Shown piece after piece: positions 1 through 10,442 of a stretch of DNA of 43,276 bases. Under the pieces are notes generated by a model. It saw nothing but the letters and a program-made list of their open reading frames with translations, did no database searches and was not told the origin of the DNA. The DNA is taken from contig JADHQW010000001.1 in NCBI GenBank assembly GCA_016777705.1, positions 1 to 43,276 on the forward strand, read 5' to 3'. The DNA is from Alphaproteobacteria bacterium. Lineage in GTDB: Bacteria > Pseudomonadota > Alphaproteobacteria > Puniceispirillales > Marisalimonadaceae. The position numbers and the translations under genes are program-made. Within the stretch, counting starts at the first letter, position 1. Every line of letters begins with the position of its first letter.

Positions 1-145
1 CATTTATTTGATGATTTAATTCAAATATTTTCCAAACGGATCTATTACCAAAAAAAATATGAGACATAAAAAAACAAAAAATAATAAAACTAAAAAAAGT
101 CATTAAATTAAATATTATATTTTTTCGTATCCAATATTTCAACAT
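1..145 (-). CDS. ftsB: Septum formation initiator FtsB/DivIC family, partial (C-terminus off the left edge)
   Basis: The 48 visible residues start at ATG 145 on the minus strand. They hold a short basic N-terminus (MLKYWIRKN), one hydrophobic membrane segment (about residues 11-31) and then FFGNRSVWKIFELNHQI, which resembles the region just after the membrane segment in FtsB/DivIC proteins, before the coiled coil. FtsB joins FtsL and FtsQ in the divisome at mid-cell. The gene follows eno by 16 bases, the usual alphaproteobacterial order (eno then ftsB/divIC). A GAGG lies about 13 bases before the ATG. The coiled coil and stop are outside the window, so the call rests on topology, one motif and context. 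Confidence 0.72.
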   Translation of the reverse strand, partial: MLKYWIRKNIIFNLMTFFSFIIFCFFMSHIFFGNRSVWKIFELNHQIN

Positions 146-161
146 ATAAAAAAATTAACCC

Positions 162-1445
162 TCAATTAAAATTATTAAAAAAATCTAAACCAAAATAATG
201 ACCTTCTATACCTAAGTTTTCTTCAATTCGTAACAACTGATTGTATTTTGCTGTTCTATCGCTTCTTGATAATGAACCTGTTTTAATTTGACCTGCATTA
301 ACAGCAACAGCAAGATCAGATATAAAAACATCTTCGGTTTCACCAGATCTATGAGAAATAACAATCCCAAAATTAGACTTTTTTGCCATTTCAATTGTGT
401 CTAATGTTTCAGATAATGTTCCTATTTGATTTAATTTAATGAGAATAGAATTAGCTGATTTATTTTCAATACCTGTTAACAATCTATTCTTATTGGTTAC
501 AAACAGATCATCTCCAACAATTTGCACTTTATTACCAATAAGGTTAGTTAATTCCTTGAAACCAGACCAATCATTTTCATCAAATGGATCTTCAATGGAT
601 ATAACTGGAAATTTGTTACAAATATTTTCCCAAAATTTTATAAGTTGGTCACTATCTAACTTCTTATTTTCACCTTTTAATGTGTAGCAACTATTATTAT
701 ACAATTCACTTGCAGCTGCATCAATTGAAATAAATACTTCTTTTCCTAATTTGTAACCACTTTGATCAATTGCTTCGGAGATATATGAAAGAGCATCACT
801 GAGATTTTTAATGTCCGGAGCAAAACCACCCTCGTCACCAACCGCTACTGAAAAACCTTTTTTAGACAAAATACCTTTTAAATTATAAAAAATTTCTGTA
901 CCTGCTCTTAGAGCATCTGAAAACTTAAAAAACCCAACTGGCATAATCATACATTCTTGAAAATCAAGACCATTATTAGCATGAGCTCCCCCATTTATTA
1001 TATTCATCATTGGCACAGGTAAAGTATTAGCTCTCATTCCTCCAATATATTTCCAGAGGGGCAAATCTAAAGAAACAGAGGATGCACGCGAAACAGCCAT
1101 TGAAAATCCAAGCATAGCATTAGCACCCAATCTACTTTTATTTTCACTGTTGTCTAATTCAATCAAATCGTTATCAATAATTTTTTGATTATATGGATTA
1201 TATCCAGAAAATGTATCACATATTTCTGTATTAATATTATTAACAGCTTTATGAACACTTAAACCATTAAAGTTTTTATTATCACCATCTCTAAGTTCAA
1301 ATGCTTCATATTCACCCGTTGAAGCTCCCGAAGGAACAGCAGCGCGCCCAAGAGAACCATCTGATAATGTTACGTCAACTTCTAAAGTCGGGTTGCCTCT
1401 ACTATCTAGTATCTGTCTTGAAAAAATATCAGAAATTTGAACCAT
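162..1445 (-). CDS. eno: Enolase (phosphopyruvate hydratase)
   Basis: Converts 2-phosphoglycerate to phosphoenolpyruvate in glycolysis and gluconeogenesis; cytoplasmic. The 427 residues match the usual bacterial length. Visible elements are the mobile loop SGASTGEYEA (39-48), GDEGGFAP with catalytic Glu205, the Mg2+ ligands Asp242, Glu285 (SIEDPFDE) and Asp312 (VGDDLF), catalytic Lys337 in ILIKLNQIGT (the enolase signature), and SHRSGET. Start is ATG 1445, with AAGGG six bases upstream. It lies 17 bases after kdsA in a tpiA-secG-pyrG-kdsA-eno-ftsB operon. No key residue is missing. Confidence 0.98.
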   Translation of the reverse strand: MVQISDIFSRQILDSRGNPTLEVDVTLSDGSLGRAAVPSGASTGEYEAFELRDGDNKNFNGLSVHKAVNNINTEICDTFSGYNPYNQKIIDNDLIELDNSENKSRLGANAMLGFSMAVSRASSVSLDLPLWKYIGGMRANTLPVPMMNIINGGAHANNGLDFQECMIMPVGFFKFSDALRAGTEIFYNLKGILSKKGFSVAVGDEGGFAPDIKNLSDALSYISEAIDQSGYKLGKEVFISIDAAASELYNNSCYTLKGENKKLDSDQLIKFWENICNKFPVISIEDPFDENDWSGFKELTNLIGNKVQIVGDDLFVTNKNRLLTGIENKSANSILIKLNQIGTLSETLDTIEMAKKSNFGIVISHRSGETEDVFISDLAVAVNAGQIKTGSLSRSDRTAKYNQLLRIEENLGIEGHYFGLDFFNNFN

Positions 1446-1462
1446 TGTAACCCTTGTAAAAA

Positions 1463-2296
1463 CTATAATTTAATAATCTTATCTATCTTAACTAATTTTG
1501 AAAGCATTTGTTTTAGTTCAGATAATTTTAACATATTTGGTCCATCGCTTGGAGCATTTTCGGGATCTTCATGCACCTCAACAAATAACCCCGCGATACC
1601 AATGGAAACAGCAGCTCTAGATAAATAGGGAACAAATTCACGTTGTCCACCTGAAGTTAAGCCTAAGCCTCCTGGTTGTTGAACAGAGTGGGTCGCATCA
1701 AAGATAACTGGAAAACCATATTGAGACATTTGTGGTATAGATCTCATATCAGATACTAGTGTATTATAACCAAATGAAGTCCCTCTTTCAGTTAATAAAA
1801 TTTTATTATTTCCATTTTCTGAGACCTTTTTAATTACGTTTAACATATCCCATGGTGCTAAAAATTGACCTTTTTTAATATTCACAATTTTTTGTGTTTC
1901 AGCTGCGGCAATTAACAAATCTGTTTGGCGACATAAAAATGCAGGAATTTGAATAACATCAACAACAGATGCAACTTCTTTGCATTGATAGCTTTCGTGA
2001 ACATCAGTAATTAAAGGGAGATTAAAAGTTTCTTTAACTGAAGATAAAATTTCTAAACCTTTTTTAAGACCAACACCTCTTTTTGAAGATGAACTAGACC
2101 TATTAGCTTTATCAAATGAGGATTTGTAAACTAATTTAATCTTTAAGCTATCACAAATTTCTTTAATTTTCCCAGCATGATCAATGGCGTGATTTTTATC
2201 TTCTATTGAACAAGGACCTGCTATAAGAAAAAAAGGATGCTTATTAGAGACTTCAAAATCATAAATATTTACAGTATTTTGTTTCATATTTAACAT
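1463..2296 (-). CDS. kdsA: 3-deoxy-8-phosphooctulonate synthase (Kdo-8-phosphate synthase)
   Basis: Condenses phosphoenolpyruvate with arabinose-5-phosphate to Kdo-8-phosphate for lipopolysaccharide inner core, so the cell should have an LPS outer membrane. Visible motifs are FLIAGPCSIED near the N-terminus, SSFDKANRSS, PAFLCRQTDLL, KKGQFLAPWD, GTSFGYNTLVSDMRS and FDATHSVQQPGG. The Cys in AGPC and the QFLAPWD segment match the metal-dependent (Aquifex-type) class; E. coli-type enzymes have Asn at the Cys position and QFVSPGQ. Start is uncertain: in-frame TTG 2302, ATG 2296 and ATG 2287 are all possible and none has a clear ribosome binding site. I took ATG 2296. It sits between pyrG and eno. 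Confidence 0.96.
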   Translation of the reverse strand: MLNMKQNTVNIYDFEVSNKHPFFLIAGPCSIEDKNHAIDHAGKIKEICDSLKIKLVYKSSFDKANRSSSSSKRGVGLKKGLEILSSVKETFNLPLITDVHESYQCKEVASVVDVIQIPAFLCRQTDLLIAAAETQKIVNIKKGQFLAPWDMLNVIKKVSENGNNKILLTERGTSFGYNTLVSDMRSIPQMSQYGFPVIFDATHSVQQPGGLGLTSGGQREFVPYLSRAAVSIGIAGLFVEVHEDPENAPSDGPNMLKLSELKQMLSKLVKIDKIIKL

Positions 2297-2315
2297 TACC
2301 AAAACGTATAAAACA

Positions 2316-3977
<1,662 letters not shown>

Positions 3978-4292
3978 TTAATTACCAAGAGGAACACTTG
4001 GTTTTAAAGGTTCATTTTTTTCAATCGATTTTTCAACTTCTTTAACTATAGATGAAGAATTATTAGAAGTTGATAATAAGGCTAGTAATATCGATGTTAA
4101 GAAAAAACAAGCACCAAGAAAAGCTGTTAATTTTGTCATAAAATTAGCAGTTCCTCTAGCAGTCATAAAACCGCCACCAGAACCGCCAGAACCGCCTATA
4201 CCAAGTCCACCCCCTTCACTTTTTTGAAGCAAAACGGCACAAATTATACAACATGCTAAAATTATATGAATTGTTAATATAAGAGTAATCAT
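3978..4292 (-). CDS. secG: Preprotein translocase subunit SecG
   Basis: Small inner-membrane subunit that assists the SecYE channel in protein export. The 104 residues show a first hydrophobic helix (ILTIHIILACCIICAVLLQK), the typical Ser/Gly-rich link with GGGLGIGGSGGSGGG then FMTARGTANFMTK, a second helix (LTAFLGACFFLTSILLALL), and a polar tail. Start ATG 4292 has AAGGA six bases upstream. It lies eight bases after tpiA and directly before pyrG, the standard alphaproteobacterial arrangement. Confidence 0.96.
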   Translation of the reverse strand: MITLILTIHIILACCIICAVLLQKSEGGGLGIGGSGGSGGGFMTARGTANFMTKLTAFLGACFFLTSILLALLSTSNNSSSIVKEVEKSIEKNEPLKPSVPLGN

Positions 4293-4300
4293 GAAAATCC

Positions 4301-5050
4301 TTAATTATTTGAAAAAGATAAGTTTAAGTGTTTAACGGTTGAATGGTAAATTGCAAGAAAATCTTTTGGATTAAGACTAGCTCCACCTATTAAAACACCG
4401 TCAACTTCATTAACATTTAAAATATCAGATACATTGGAAGGATTAACTGACCCTCCATATATTACTTTTATACTATTATTAAACTTTGAAGATATTACTT
4501 GTTTAATATGTTTATGCATTTCTTTGATTTCCGATGAACTCGGTATTTTTCCAGTTCCAATTGACCAAATTGGCTCATATGCTATAAAAATATTTTCAAA
4601 ATAAGATGGTACAGATTCGATAAGTTGTTTCTCAATAAAGTCTAATGCTGTTCCTGATTCACGGTCTTTTAAAGTCTCACCGACACATATAATCGGAATA
4701 AGATCTGATTTTATTGCAGCTGATGTACATTTTTGAACATATAAATTACTTTCATTATTGTTAATTCTTCTTTCAGAGTGACCTACTAAAACATATTTGC
4801 ATCCTATGTCTTTAAGGGAAGTTGGAGAAACCTCACCAGTAAAAGCACCCTTAAATTCGTGATAACAATTTTGAGCACCAATTGATATTGGTAAATATTC
4901 AATTCGTGTATTTAGATAATTTATATAAACACTGGGTGGAAAAATACATACATCTAACTTGTCATGAAACTCGTTAGATTGTAAAATATTACTGAATTGA
5001 TCAATTTCAGACTTACCCAAATTCATTTTCCAATTAGCAGCAATTAGCAT
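4301..5050 (-). CDS. tpiA: Triosephosphate isomerase
   Basis: Interconverts dihydroxyacetone phosphate and glyceraldehyde-3-phosphate. The 249-residue TIM barrel has AANWKMN with Lys8, VLVGHSERR with electrophile His91, AYEPIWSIGTGK with catalytic Glu159 and the loop-6 hinge, YGGSVNPSN, and GVLIGGASL with the phosphate-binding glycines. It is the first gene of the leftward operon and is divergent from ppiD; the 97-base spacer should hold both promoters. Start ATG 5050 gives the canonical N-terminus. Confidence 0.98.
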   Translation of the reverse strand: MLIAANWKMNLGKSEIDQFSNILQSNEFHDKLDVCIFPPSVYINYLNTRIEYLPISIGAQNCYHEFKGAFTGEVSPTSLKDIGCKYVLVGHSERRINNNESNLYVQKCTSAAIKSDLIPIICVGETLKDRESGTALDFIEKQLIESVPSYFENIFIAYEPIWSIGTGKIPSSSEIKEMHKHIKQVISSKFNNSIKVIYGGSVNPSNVSDILNVNEVDGVLIGGASLNPKDFLAIYHSTVKHLNLSFSNN

Positions 5051-5147
5051 TAAAGTCTCTTTAAGTTTTAAAATAAAACATTTATCTTTTATATTTGATA
5101 GTATAGTAAATTATAACTTAAAATTATACAATGATAGGCAAAATAAT
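5051..5147. promoter_or_regulatory. Divergent promoter region between tpiA and ppiD
   Basis: This 97-base, very AT-rich spacer separates two genes transcribed away from each other, so it must carry both start regions. TATA-like strings occur (for example around 5100-5130), but base composition is too skewed to place -10 and -35 boxes with confidence. I see no open reading frame or stable hairpin. Confidence 0.45.
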
Positions 5148-7010
5148 ATGTTAAGATCACTTCGTAATCAAACTCAATCAATTTTTTTTAAAATTTTTTT
5201 AGGATTTTTAATTTGTGGCTTTGCTTTATGGGGTGTTGGTGATTTAACTGGGGGTGCTAATAACAAACCTGTTCTTTCAATTGAAAATAAAGAAATATCA
5301 ACGGAAGAAGTTATTTACGAGCTAAATAAATTAAGATACTCCCTACCCCAACGACCATCTTTACAAGATACTTTAAAAAATGGGATGCTTCAAAACGTAT
5401 TAAATAAATTCGAACAAGAAATACTTATTAATAAAGAAGCAGATTTTCTTAACTTACATGTTCCATTATCTGTTCAAACTAAAGCTGTTAGAAATGAGAG
5501 TGCTTTTAAAAATCCACTTGGAAAATTTTCAGAAAATAAATATTTTCAATCTCTTAATAACGCCGGTTTAACAGAAAAGAAATACCTTGAAATGATTCAA
5601 ACAGAAGGAAACTTTAAACAAATTTCAATGCCTTTTCAGTTAAATCACACTTATGACAACAAAATTGTTAAAGCTATAATTGATTACCAAAACGAAGTAA
5701 GAGATATTGAATTTGAATTCATGAAATACTTAAATAAAAAAGATATTCAACAGCCTGAGATAAAAACTTTAGAAGAGTTTTTTAGAACCAATAAATCCTC
5801 CTATGTTTTCCCAAAGACAAGAGATATTAAATATATTGAAATAAAACCATCTGATTTTCACGATCAAGTAAAAATTACAAAAAAACAAATTGATGATAAA
5901 TATGAAATCGATAAATCAAAATATATAACAGCAGAAAAAAGAGAAATTTATCAAATTACATCTCAAGAAAAAAATAAAGTTGATGAGCTTAGAAAATTAA
6001 TAAATGACGGTACACCATTCCAAACTGCGGCGTCAAAGATATTTAATCTTTCCAAAGATGATATAAGTTTAGGCTTACTTACTAAAAAAGAGTTACCTGA
6101 CATAAGTGCAGAACCTTTGTTTTCTGGTAAAAAAAATGATGTAATTGGACCTTTAAAAACTGAGTTTGGGTTCAATGTTTACAAGATTGTTAATATTATT
6201 CCTAAAACTGAAATAAAATATGAAGATATTATTAAAGACATTAAACTAAATCTGTTAAATGAATTATCTATTGAAATACTATATGAAAAACTTGATTTGA
6301 TTGAAGATTTAATAGCCGAAGGTAATAATCTAGAAGAAATTACTAGATCTGATATATTTAAAAATAAAATATTTGTAAAACAACTCAATAAGGTTTCTGA
6401 GGATAGTTTTTTGCATTCATATACTAAAAACAAAACTTTTTTTAATAAAGGTGAAGACTTTTTAAAAAATATTTGGATGACTAAATTAAATGAAACAAGT
6501 GATATAATTGACTTAAAAAACGATACTTATGCATTAATTCAAGTAATAAGAGAAAACAGTAAAGAAATGTTAGCTTTTGAACAAGTAAGAGAAAAAATCT
6601 TAGATCAATGGACCTCAATTGAAGTTGTAAATCAAACCAAAGCGAAATTAAAAAAATTAATCTTATCAAAAAATGAAAATCTTAAGTCAAACAGCACCAT
6701 TAAAAGAAATCAGAAAAGTTTAGACAACTTTTCTGACAACTCATTGATTTTTAATATTTTTGAAATAGACAATAAAGATATAAACTTTTTAAATACAGTT
6801 GATGGCGTTATAGCTGTTAAAGTTAAAAACCGAAAAGTTGATAATTATCAAAAAAATATTGAAATTAATAATAATCTAAACCTGTCTTTATCAAAGAGTT
6901 TTTTTAATGATTATTCTAATTACTTTATAAAAAACTTAGCAACCAAACATAAACTAGTAAGAAATTATAATGATTTAGAAAATTTCTTATTAAATACCGA
7001 AGTTCAGTGA
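5148..7010 (+). CDS. ppiD: PpiD-type membrane-anchored periplasmic chaperone with a parvulin-like domain
   Basis: Likely a periplasmic folding factor held in the inner membrane, working on exported proteins near the Sec exit. The N-terminus has a short basic stretch followed by one membrane segment (about residues 12-31, FFKIFLGFLICGFALWGVGD), the PpiD layout. A SurA_N-like region follows. A parvulin-like domain spans about residues 255-350 (TAEKREIYQI to FGFNVYKIV, with GPLKTEFGFNVYKI matching the family's GPVKTxFGxHxIKV end). Several usual parvulin active-site residues are not recognisable (HILV is replaced by YQIT), so isomerase activity is doubtful, as in E. coli PpiD. The 620-residue length is normal. 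It opposes tpiA, as in other alphaproteobacteria. Confidence 0.9.
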   Translation: MLRSLRNQTQSIFFKIFLGFLICGFALWGVGDLTGGANNKPVLSIENKEISTEEVIYELNKLRYSLPQRPSLQDTLKNGMLQNVLNKFEQEILINKEADFLNLHVPLSVQTKAVRNESAFKNPLGKFSENKYFQSLNNAGLTEKKYLEMIQTEGNFKQISMPFQLNHTYDNKIVKAIIDYQNEVRDIEFEFMKYLNKKDIQQPEIKTLEEFFRTNKSSYVFPKTRDIKYIEIKPSDFHDQVKITKKQIDDKYEIDKSKYITAEKREIYQITSQEKNKVDELRKLINDGTPFQTAASKIFNLSKDDISLGLLTKKELPDISAEPLFSGKKNDVIGPLKTEFGFNVYKIVNIIPKTEIKYEDIIKDIKLNLLNELSIEILYEKLDLIEDLIAEGNNLEEITRSDIFKNKIFVKQLNKVSEDSFLHSYTKNKTFFNKGEDFLKNIWMTKLNETSDIIDLKNDTYALIQVIRENSKEMLAFEQVREKILDQWTSIEVVNQTKAKLKKLILSKNENLKSNSTIKRNQKSLDNFSDNSLIFNIFEIDNKDINFLNTVDGVIAVKVKNRKVDNYQKNIEINNNLNLSLSKSFFNDYSNYFIKNLATKHKLVRNYNDLENFLLNTEVQ

Positions 7011-7015
7011 AAGAG

Positions 7016-7354
7016 CTATAAATTTTTATTAAGTAAATTAGTTCCTTGTTTTAACAAATTTAATGCCTTATCGATCTCATCAGAAACACATTTTTCTTCA
7101 TATGTTGTTTTGTTCTTATTTTGCTCAATAATATAGTTTACTGCACCTTTGATAGTAAACCCATCAACATACAGTAGTTTTTTAATAAACAATAAAAATT
7201 TGATGTCTGAAGAAGAATAAAACCTTCTACCACTAATATCTTTTTTAGGATTAAGTGAAAGAAATTTTTTTTCCCAGAATCTTAAAACATGGGAACGTAC
7301 TCCAATTAAATCAGCTGTCTTTGATATAGTAAAATATGAGTTATCGTCATACAT
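7016..7354 (-). CDS. MerR-family helix-turn-helix transcriptional regulator
   Basis: 112 residues. The N-terminal part is a MerR winged-helix DNA-binding domain: FTISKTADLIGVRSHVLRFW is the helix-turn-helix, followed by EKKF and the wing GRRFYSSSDIKFLLFIKKLL. After about residue 75 there is a short helical tail with no sensor domain and no Cys metal site, so the signal is unknown. This regulator regularly follows ihfA in alphaproteobacteria (plsX-fabH-ihfA-merR), which supports the call. Its end lies five bases from the convergent ppiD stop. Confidence 0.9.
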   Translation of the reverse strand: MYDDNSYFTISKTADLIGVRSHVLRFWEKKFLSLNPKKDISGRRFYSSSDIKFLLFIKKLLYVDGFTIKGAVNYIIEQNKNKTTYEEKCVSDEIDKALNLLKQGTNLLNKNL

Positions 7355-7369
7355 AAAAAAACATCAATA

Positions 7370-7654
7370 TTATTTAAATTTTGACCTTAAAACATTAGAA
7401 GAATAAAATGAAACCACATTTCTAGGCTTAATCGGAACATCAACACCTGTTTTAGGGTTTCTTCCCATCCTTAGGTTTTTATGCTTTACTTTGAAAGTAC
7501 CAAAAGAAGAAATTTTAACATCATGTCCACTTTCAAGTTCTGTTAATATAAAATCAAATATATTTTCAATCATTTCAGAAGAATGATTTAAAGATATACC
7601 CACTTTATCACTGATTACTTCAATTAATTCATTTCTGGTTAAAGTTTTTTTCAT
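7370..7654 (-). CDS. ihfA: Integration host factor subunit alpha
   Basis: A 94-residue DNA-bending protein that pairs with IHF-beta and acts in recombination, replication and promoter architecture. The HU/IHF fold is clear: LTRNELIEVISDKVGIS, then FGTFKVKHKNLRMGRNPKTG with the family signature (GRNPKTG) and the DNA-intercalating arm tip. The sequence after GRNPKTG (VDVPIKPRNVVSFYSS) and the place between fabH and merR favour IHF-alpha over HU. Its partner ihfB is not in the window. Confidence 0.93.
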   Translation of the reverse strand: MKKTLTRNELIEVISDKVGISLNHSSEMIENIFDFILTELESGHDVKISSFGTFKVKHKNLRMGRNPKTGVDVPIKPRNVVSFYSSNVLRSKFK

Positions 7655-7703
7655 TCTAACATATTAGTCTAAATTTTATAAGATAAAAGTATTTTTTTTA
7701 TTT

Positions 7704-8690
7704 TTATGGTTTACCATATCTAACAACTGAAGCACCCCAGCTTAAACCTCCACCAATAGCCTGAAACCCAATAAGATTACCGTTTCTAACTTTATTGTTA
7801 TTTATAGCATAATCTAGAGCCAATGGAATTGAAGCAGCTGAGGTGTTACCATGGTGCATTACTGTTGAAATTACTTTAACAGGATCAATTTTCAATCTAT
7901 CAGCAACAGCTAACAAAATTCTTTGATTTGCCTGATGAGGAATCAACCAATCTATTTGTTTTATATTTTTATATGATAACTTTAAAGCTTCTTGAAATGA
8001 CAGAGATAATTTTTCTACTGCGTGCTTGAATATTTCTTTCCCTGCCATTTCAATAAATCCAATTTTTTGATCTGTAGAAACTCCCCCATTAGTTTTTAAA
8101 AGATCGTAATAATCTCCGTCAGAGTGAATTACATTAGATAAAATTCCCCAATCATCAAGTTTATTATCAATATTTTCTTTGTTTTCTAAAATTACTGCGC
8201 CTGCTCCGTCACCAAATAATACAGCTGTAGATCTATCTTTCCAATCAAGAAGTTTAGACATTGAGTCTGCTCCAATAACAAGACAATTTTTATAGTTATT
8301 ATCTTTCATCAATGACTTAGCTACGGATAGAGCAAAAACAAAACCTGCACAAACTGCTTGAATATCAAACGCAGCACCCTTAATATCTAATTTTTTTTGA
8401 ACCATTGTTGCAGTTGAAGGAAATGTATTATCAGGTGTTGTTGTAGCCACAATTATTAGGTTTATATCATCTTTGTCTAAAGTAGAATTTTCGATAGCTT
8501 TTAAAGCAGCGTATAAGGCTAAATCAGAAGTGGTTTCATTCTTTGATACAAAATGTCTATTTTTAATACCAGATCTTTTAAATATCCATTCATCAGAAGT
8601 GTCAATAAATTCTGAAAGGGCATCATTTGAATACATATTATTGGGAAGGTAAGATCCTGAACTTGTTAAAAGTACCTTATTAGAAATCAT
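7704..8690 (-). CDS. fabH: Beta-ketoacyl-ACP synthase III (FabH)
   Basis: Starts fatty-acid synthesis by condensing acetyl-CoA with malonyl-ACP. The 328-residue thiolase-fold protein has the complete catalytic triad: Cys114 in QAVCAGFVFAL, His252 in IPHQANQRI and Asn282 in HHGNTSAAS. The C-terminal IGGGLSWGASVVRY is typical. Start ATG 8690 has AGGA seven bases upstream. It follows plsX by 20 bases. Confidence 0.97.
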   Translation of the reverse strand: MISNKVLLTSSGSYLPNNMYSNDALSEFIDTSDEWIFKRSGIKNRHFVSKNETTSDLALYAALKAIENSTLDKDDINLIIVATTTPDNTFPSTATMVQKKLDIKGAAFDIQAVCAGFVFALSVAKSLMKDNNYKNCLVIGADSMSKLLDWKDRSTAVLFGDGAGAVILENKENIDNKLDDWGILSNVIHSDGDYYDLLKTNGGVSTDQKIGFIEMAGKEIFKHAVEKLSLSFQEALKLSYKNIKQIDWLIPHQANQRILLAVADRLKIDPVKVISTVMHHGNTSAASIPLALDYAINNNKVRNGNLIGFQAIGGGLSWGASVVRYGKP

Positions 8691-8710
8691 TATTAATCCT
8701 AAAAAACAGT

Positions 8711-9730
8711 TTAAAAATTTAAATTTGATTTACTTATTTTATTTTTCAAATCTGAAATAAAATTATGTTGAACCATATCAACTGCCACCCCAATAGCATT
8801 AGCAAACCCAAAAGCGTCCGTTCCACCATGACTTTTGACGGCAACTCCATTTAATCCAAGAAATACTGCTCCATTATATTTTCTAGGGTCCATTTGCAAC
8901 TTAAAGTTATTAATTGCTTTTTTAGCAAATAGATATCCAATCTTAGAGCTTAAAGAACTAGAAAATGCACCTTTTAAGTAAGATGTAACAAGTTGTGCTG
9001 TACCTTCTGCAGTTTTTAAAGAAATGTTTCCGCTAAAACCATCTGCAACAATTACATCAGAAAAACCTTTTGCTATTTTATCGCCCTCTATAAATCCTTT
9101 ATAATTTATTTCATTGTTTAAAGAATATAAAACTCTGGATGCTTCTTTAATATAATCAAGACCTTTTTGTTCTTCCTCTCCTACATTGAGAAGAGATACA
9201 CTAGGGTCTTTTACTCCCATCACGATCCTAGCAAATGCTTGTCCCATGAACGCAAACTGAACTAAATTTTTGTAATCACATTCAATATTTGCTCCTAAAT
9301 CTAACATACAGCTTTCACCATTAATTGTTGGAAAACAAGCTGCAATAGCCGGCCTAATTATTCCATCAATTGGCCTTAAAATCAACTTAGACATAGCCAT
9401 TAAAGCGCCAGTATTACCCGCTGAAACTATTGCATCAGCTTTTCCAGATTTTACTAACTGTATTGACATACCCATTGACGAATTCTTACCTTTTCGTAAT
9501 GCAGTGCTTGGCTTATCAGATGAATTAATTACTTCATTAGTATGAATTACATTAGAAAAAGAAGACAGATTTAAAGCATGTGTAAGAGGATTTAATTTAG
9601 TTTGATCTCCAAAAAAAGAAAAAATCAAGTTAGGATAACGTAATTTAGCTTGTGCTGCACCGTTAATTATGATGTCTGGAGCATAATCACCACCCATAGC
9701 GTCCAAGGATATATGAATAGGCTTGGTCAA
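8711..9730 (-). CDS. plsX: Phosphate acyltransferase PlsX
   Basis: Makes acyl-phosphate from acyl-ACP for the PlsY route to lysophosphatidic acid; peripheral membrane protein. Motifs are SLDAMGGDYAP at the N-terminus, ALRKGKNSSM, VSAGNTGALMA, LDLGANIECD, VADGFSGNISLK and a C-terminal KSHGGTDAFGFANAI. An upstream in-frame ATG (9742) would add four residues, but a GGAG (9737-9740) inside that extension sits six bases before TTG 9730, giving the canonical N-terminus MTKPIHISLDAMGGD. I therefore chose TTG, at 339 residues. It leads plsX-fabH-ihfA-merR. The DUF177 (YceD) gene often found just upstream in this class is missing. Confidence 0.95.
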   Translation of the reverse strand: MTKPIHISLDAMGGDYAPDIIINGAAQAKLRYPNLIFSFFGDQTKLNPLTHALNLSSFSNVIHTNEVINSSDKPSTALRKGKNSSMGMSIQLVKSGKADAIVSAGNTGALMAMSKLILRPIDGIIRPAIAACFPTINGESCMLDLGANIECDYKNLVQFAFMGQAFARIVMGVKDPSVSLLNVGEEEQKGLDYIKEASRVLYSLNNEINYKGFIEGDKIAKGFSDVIVADGFSGNISLKTAEGTAQLVTSYLKGAFSSSLSSKIGYLFAKKAINNFKLQMDPRKYNGAVFLGLNGVAVKSHGGTDAFGFANAIGVAVDMVQHNFISDLKNKISKSNLNF

Positions 9731-9736
9731 AAAAAA

Positions 9737-9740
9737 CTCC
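9737..9740 (-). promoter_or_regulatory. Ribosome binding site deciding the plsX start
   Basis: GGAG on the minus strand, six bases before TTG at 9728-9730. It overlaps the competing ATG at 9740-9742, which itself has no Shine-Dalgarno match upstream. This favours the TTG start. Confidence 0.6.
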
Positions 9741-9742
9741 AT

Positions 9743-9842
9743 TAATTATTTTGAATTGTAAAAATGTTATAATTTATTAACAATTTCACTTAACTAATGC
9801 AAATTATTAACATTTAAAAATTAATAATACAAAATTTAACAA
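9743..9842. other. Spacer before plsX; no DUF177 or rpmF gene
   Basis: A 100-base, nearly pure A+T spacer between the ubiquinol-cytochrome c chaperone gene and plsX. Related genomes often keep a DUF177 (YceD) gene here, sometimes with rpmF; there is no room for either. It probably holds a promoter for plsX-fabH-ihfA-merR, but I cannot place boxes reliably. Confidence 0.4.
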
Positions 9843-10379
9843 TCAAATGTCAGGGAATTCTAGTTTATTTAAAGAAAAGTAATCTTCTTTTTTATTAGAA
9901 AATAAAAGATATACTTTTTTACAATAATTATTAAGAATATCTGGATAATTTAAATAATTATCAAGGTTTCGATATACGTTATTAGCTATGGATTTCTTCA
10001 AAGATTGAAAATCTTTGTTTTCCAAGCTCTCACAATAAACTTTTTGACGACCCATATATGATTGAACCATTTTTTTTATTTTGATATTAACACCTGCATC
10101 ACCTGCACCCACTTCCCTTAAACTGAGGTCAAGGTCTAGAAAAATTTTATCAAATAACATTTGTGATAATAATTTGCCATTAGCACCAGATTGATTAAGA
10201 AAAAATATTACAATGATTGAAAACAAAACCAAAAGATCAAATCTACCATCTATAGTATCTGGAACAGATAATTTTGTATAAAAAGACTTATTACGTGAAA
10301 TTAATACAACTTTTTCGTATATGCCATCAATTAAAGCTTGGTTTTCTGAGTTAGCATTGAGATAAGAGTTTAAAAACAT
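9843..10379 (-). CDS. Ubiquinol-cytochrome c chaperone family protein (Cbp3/UQCC1-like)
   Basis: 178 residues. The centre (FDLLVLFSIIVIFFLNQ, then LLSQMLFDKIFLDLDLSLRE and VGAGDAGVNIKIKKMVQSYMGR) carries the family's hallmark DLDxxLREhGxGDxxVxxxhKxM. Related proteins help assemble the cytochrome bc1 complex. It is divergent from bamE and upstream of plsX, its usual alphaproteobacterial neighbours. The sequence is more hydrophobic and AT-biased than typical members, but the core motif is intact. It implies a bc1 complex elsewhere in the genome, downstream of the quinone pool fed by NQR. Confidence 0.85.
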   Translation of the reverse strand: MFLNSYLNANSENQALIDGIYEKVVLISRNKSFYTKLSVPDTIDGRFDLLVLFSIIVIFFLNQSGANGKLLSQMLFDKIFLDLDLSLREVGAGDAGVNIKIKKMVQSYMGRQKVYCESLENKDFQSLKKSIANNVYRNLDNYLNYPDILNNYCKKVYLLFSNKKEDYFSLNKLEFPDI

Positions 10380-10442
10380 TTATATATATTTAATGACGTG
10401 ATATAAAAAACTATCTTCTATAACAAAATTAGGACCAAGTAC

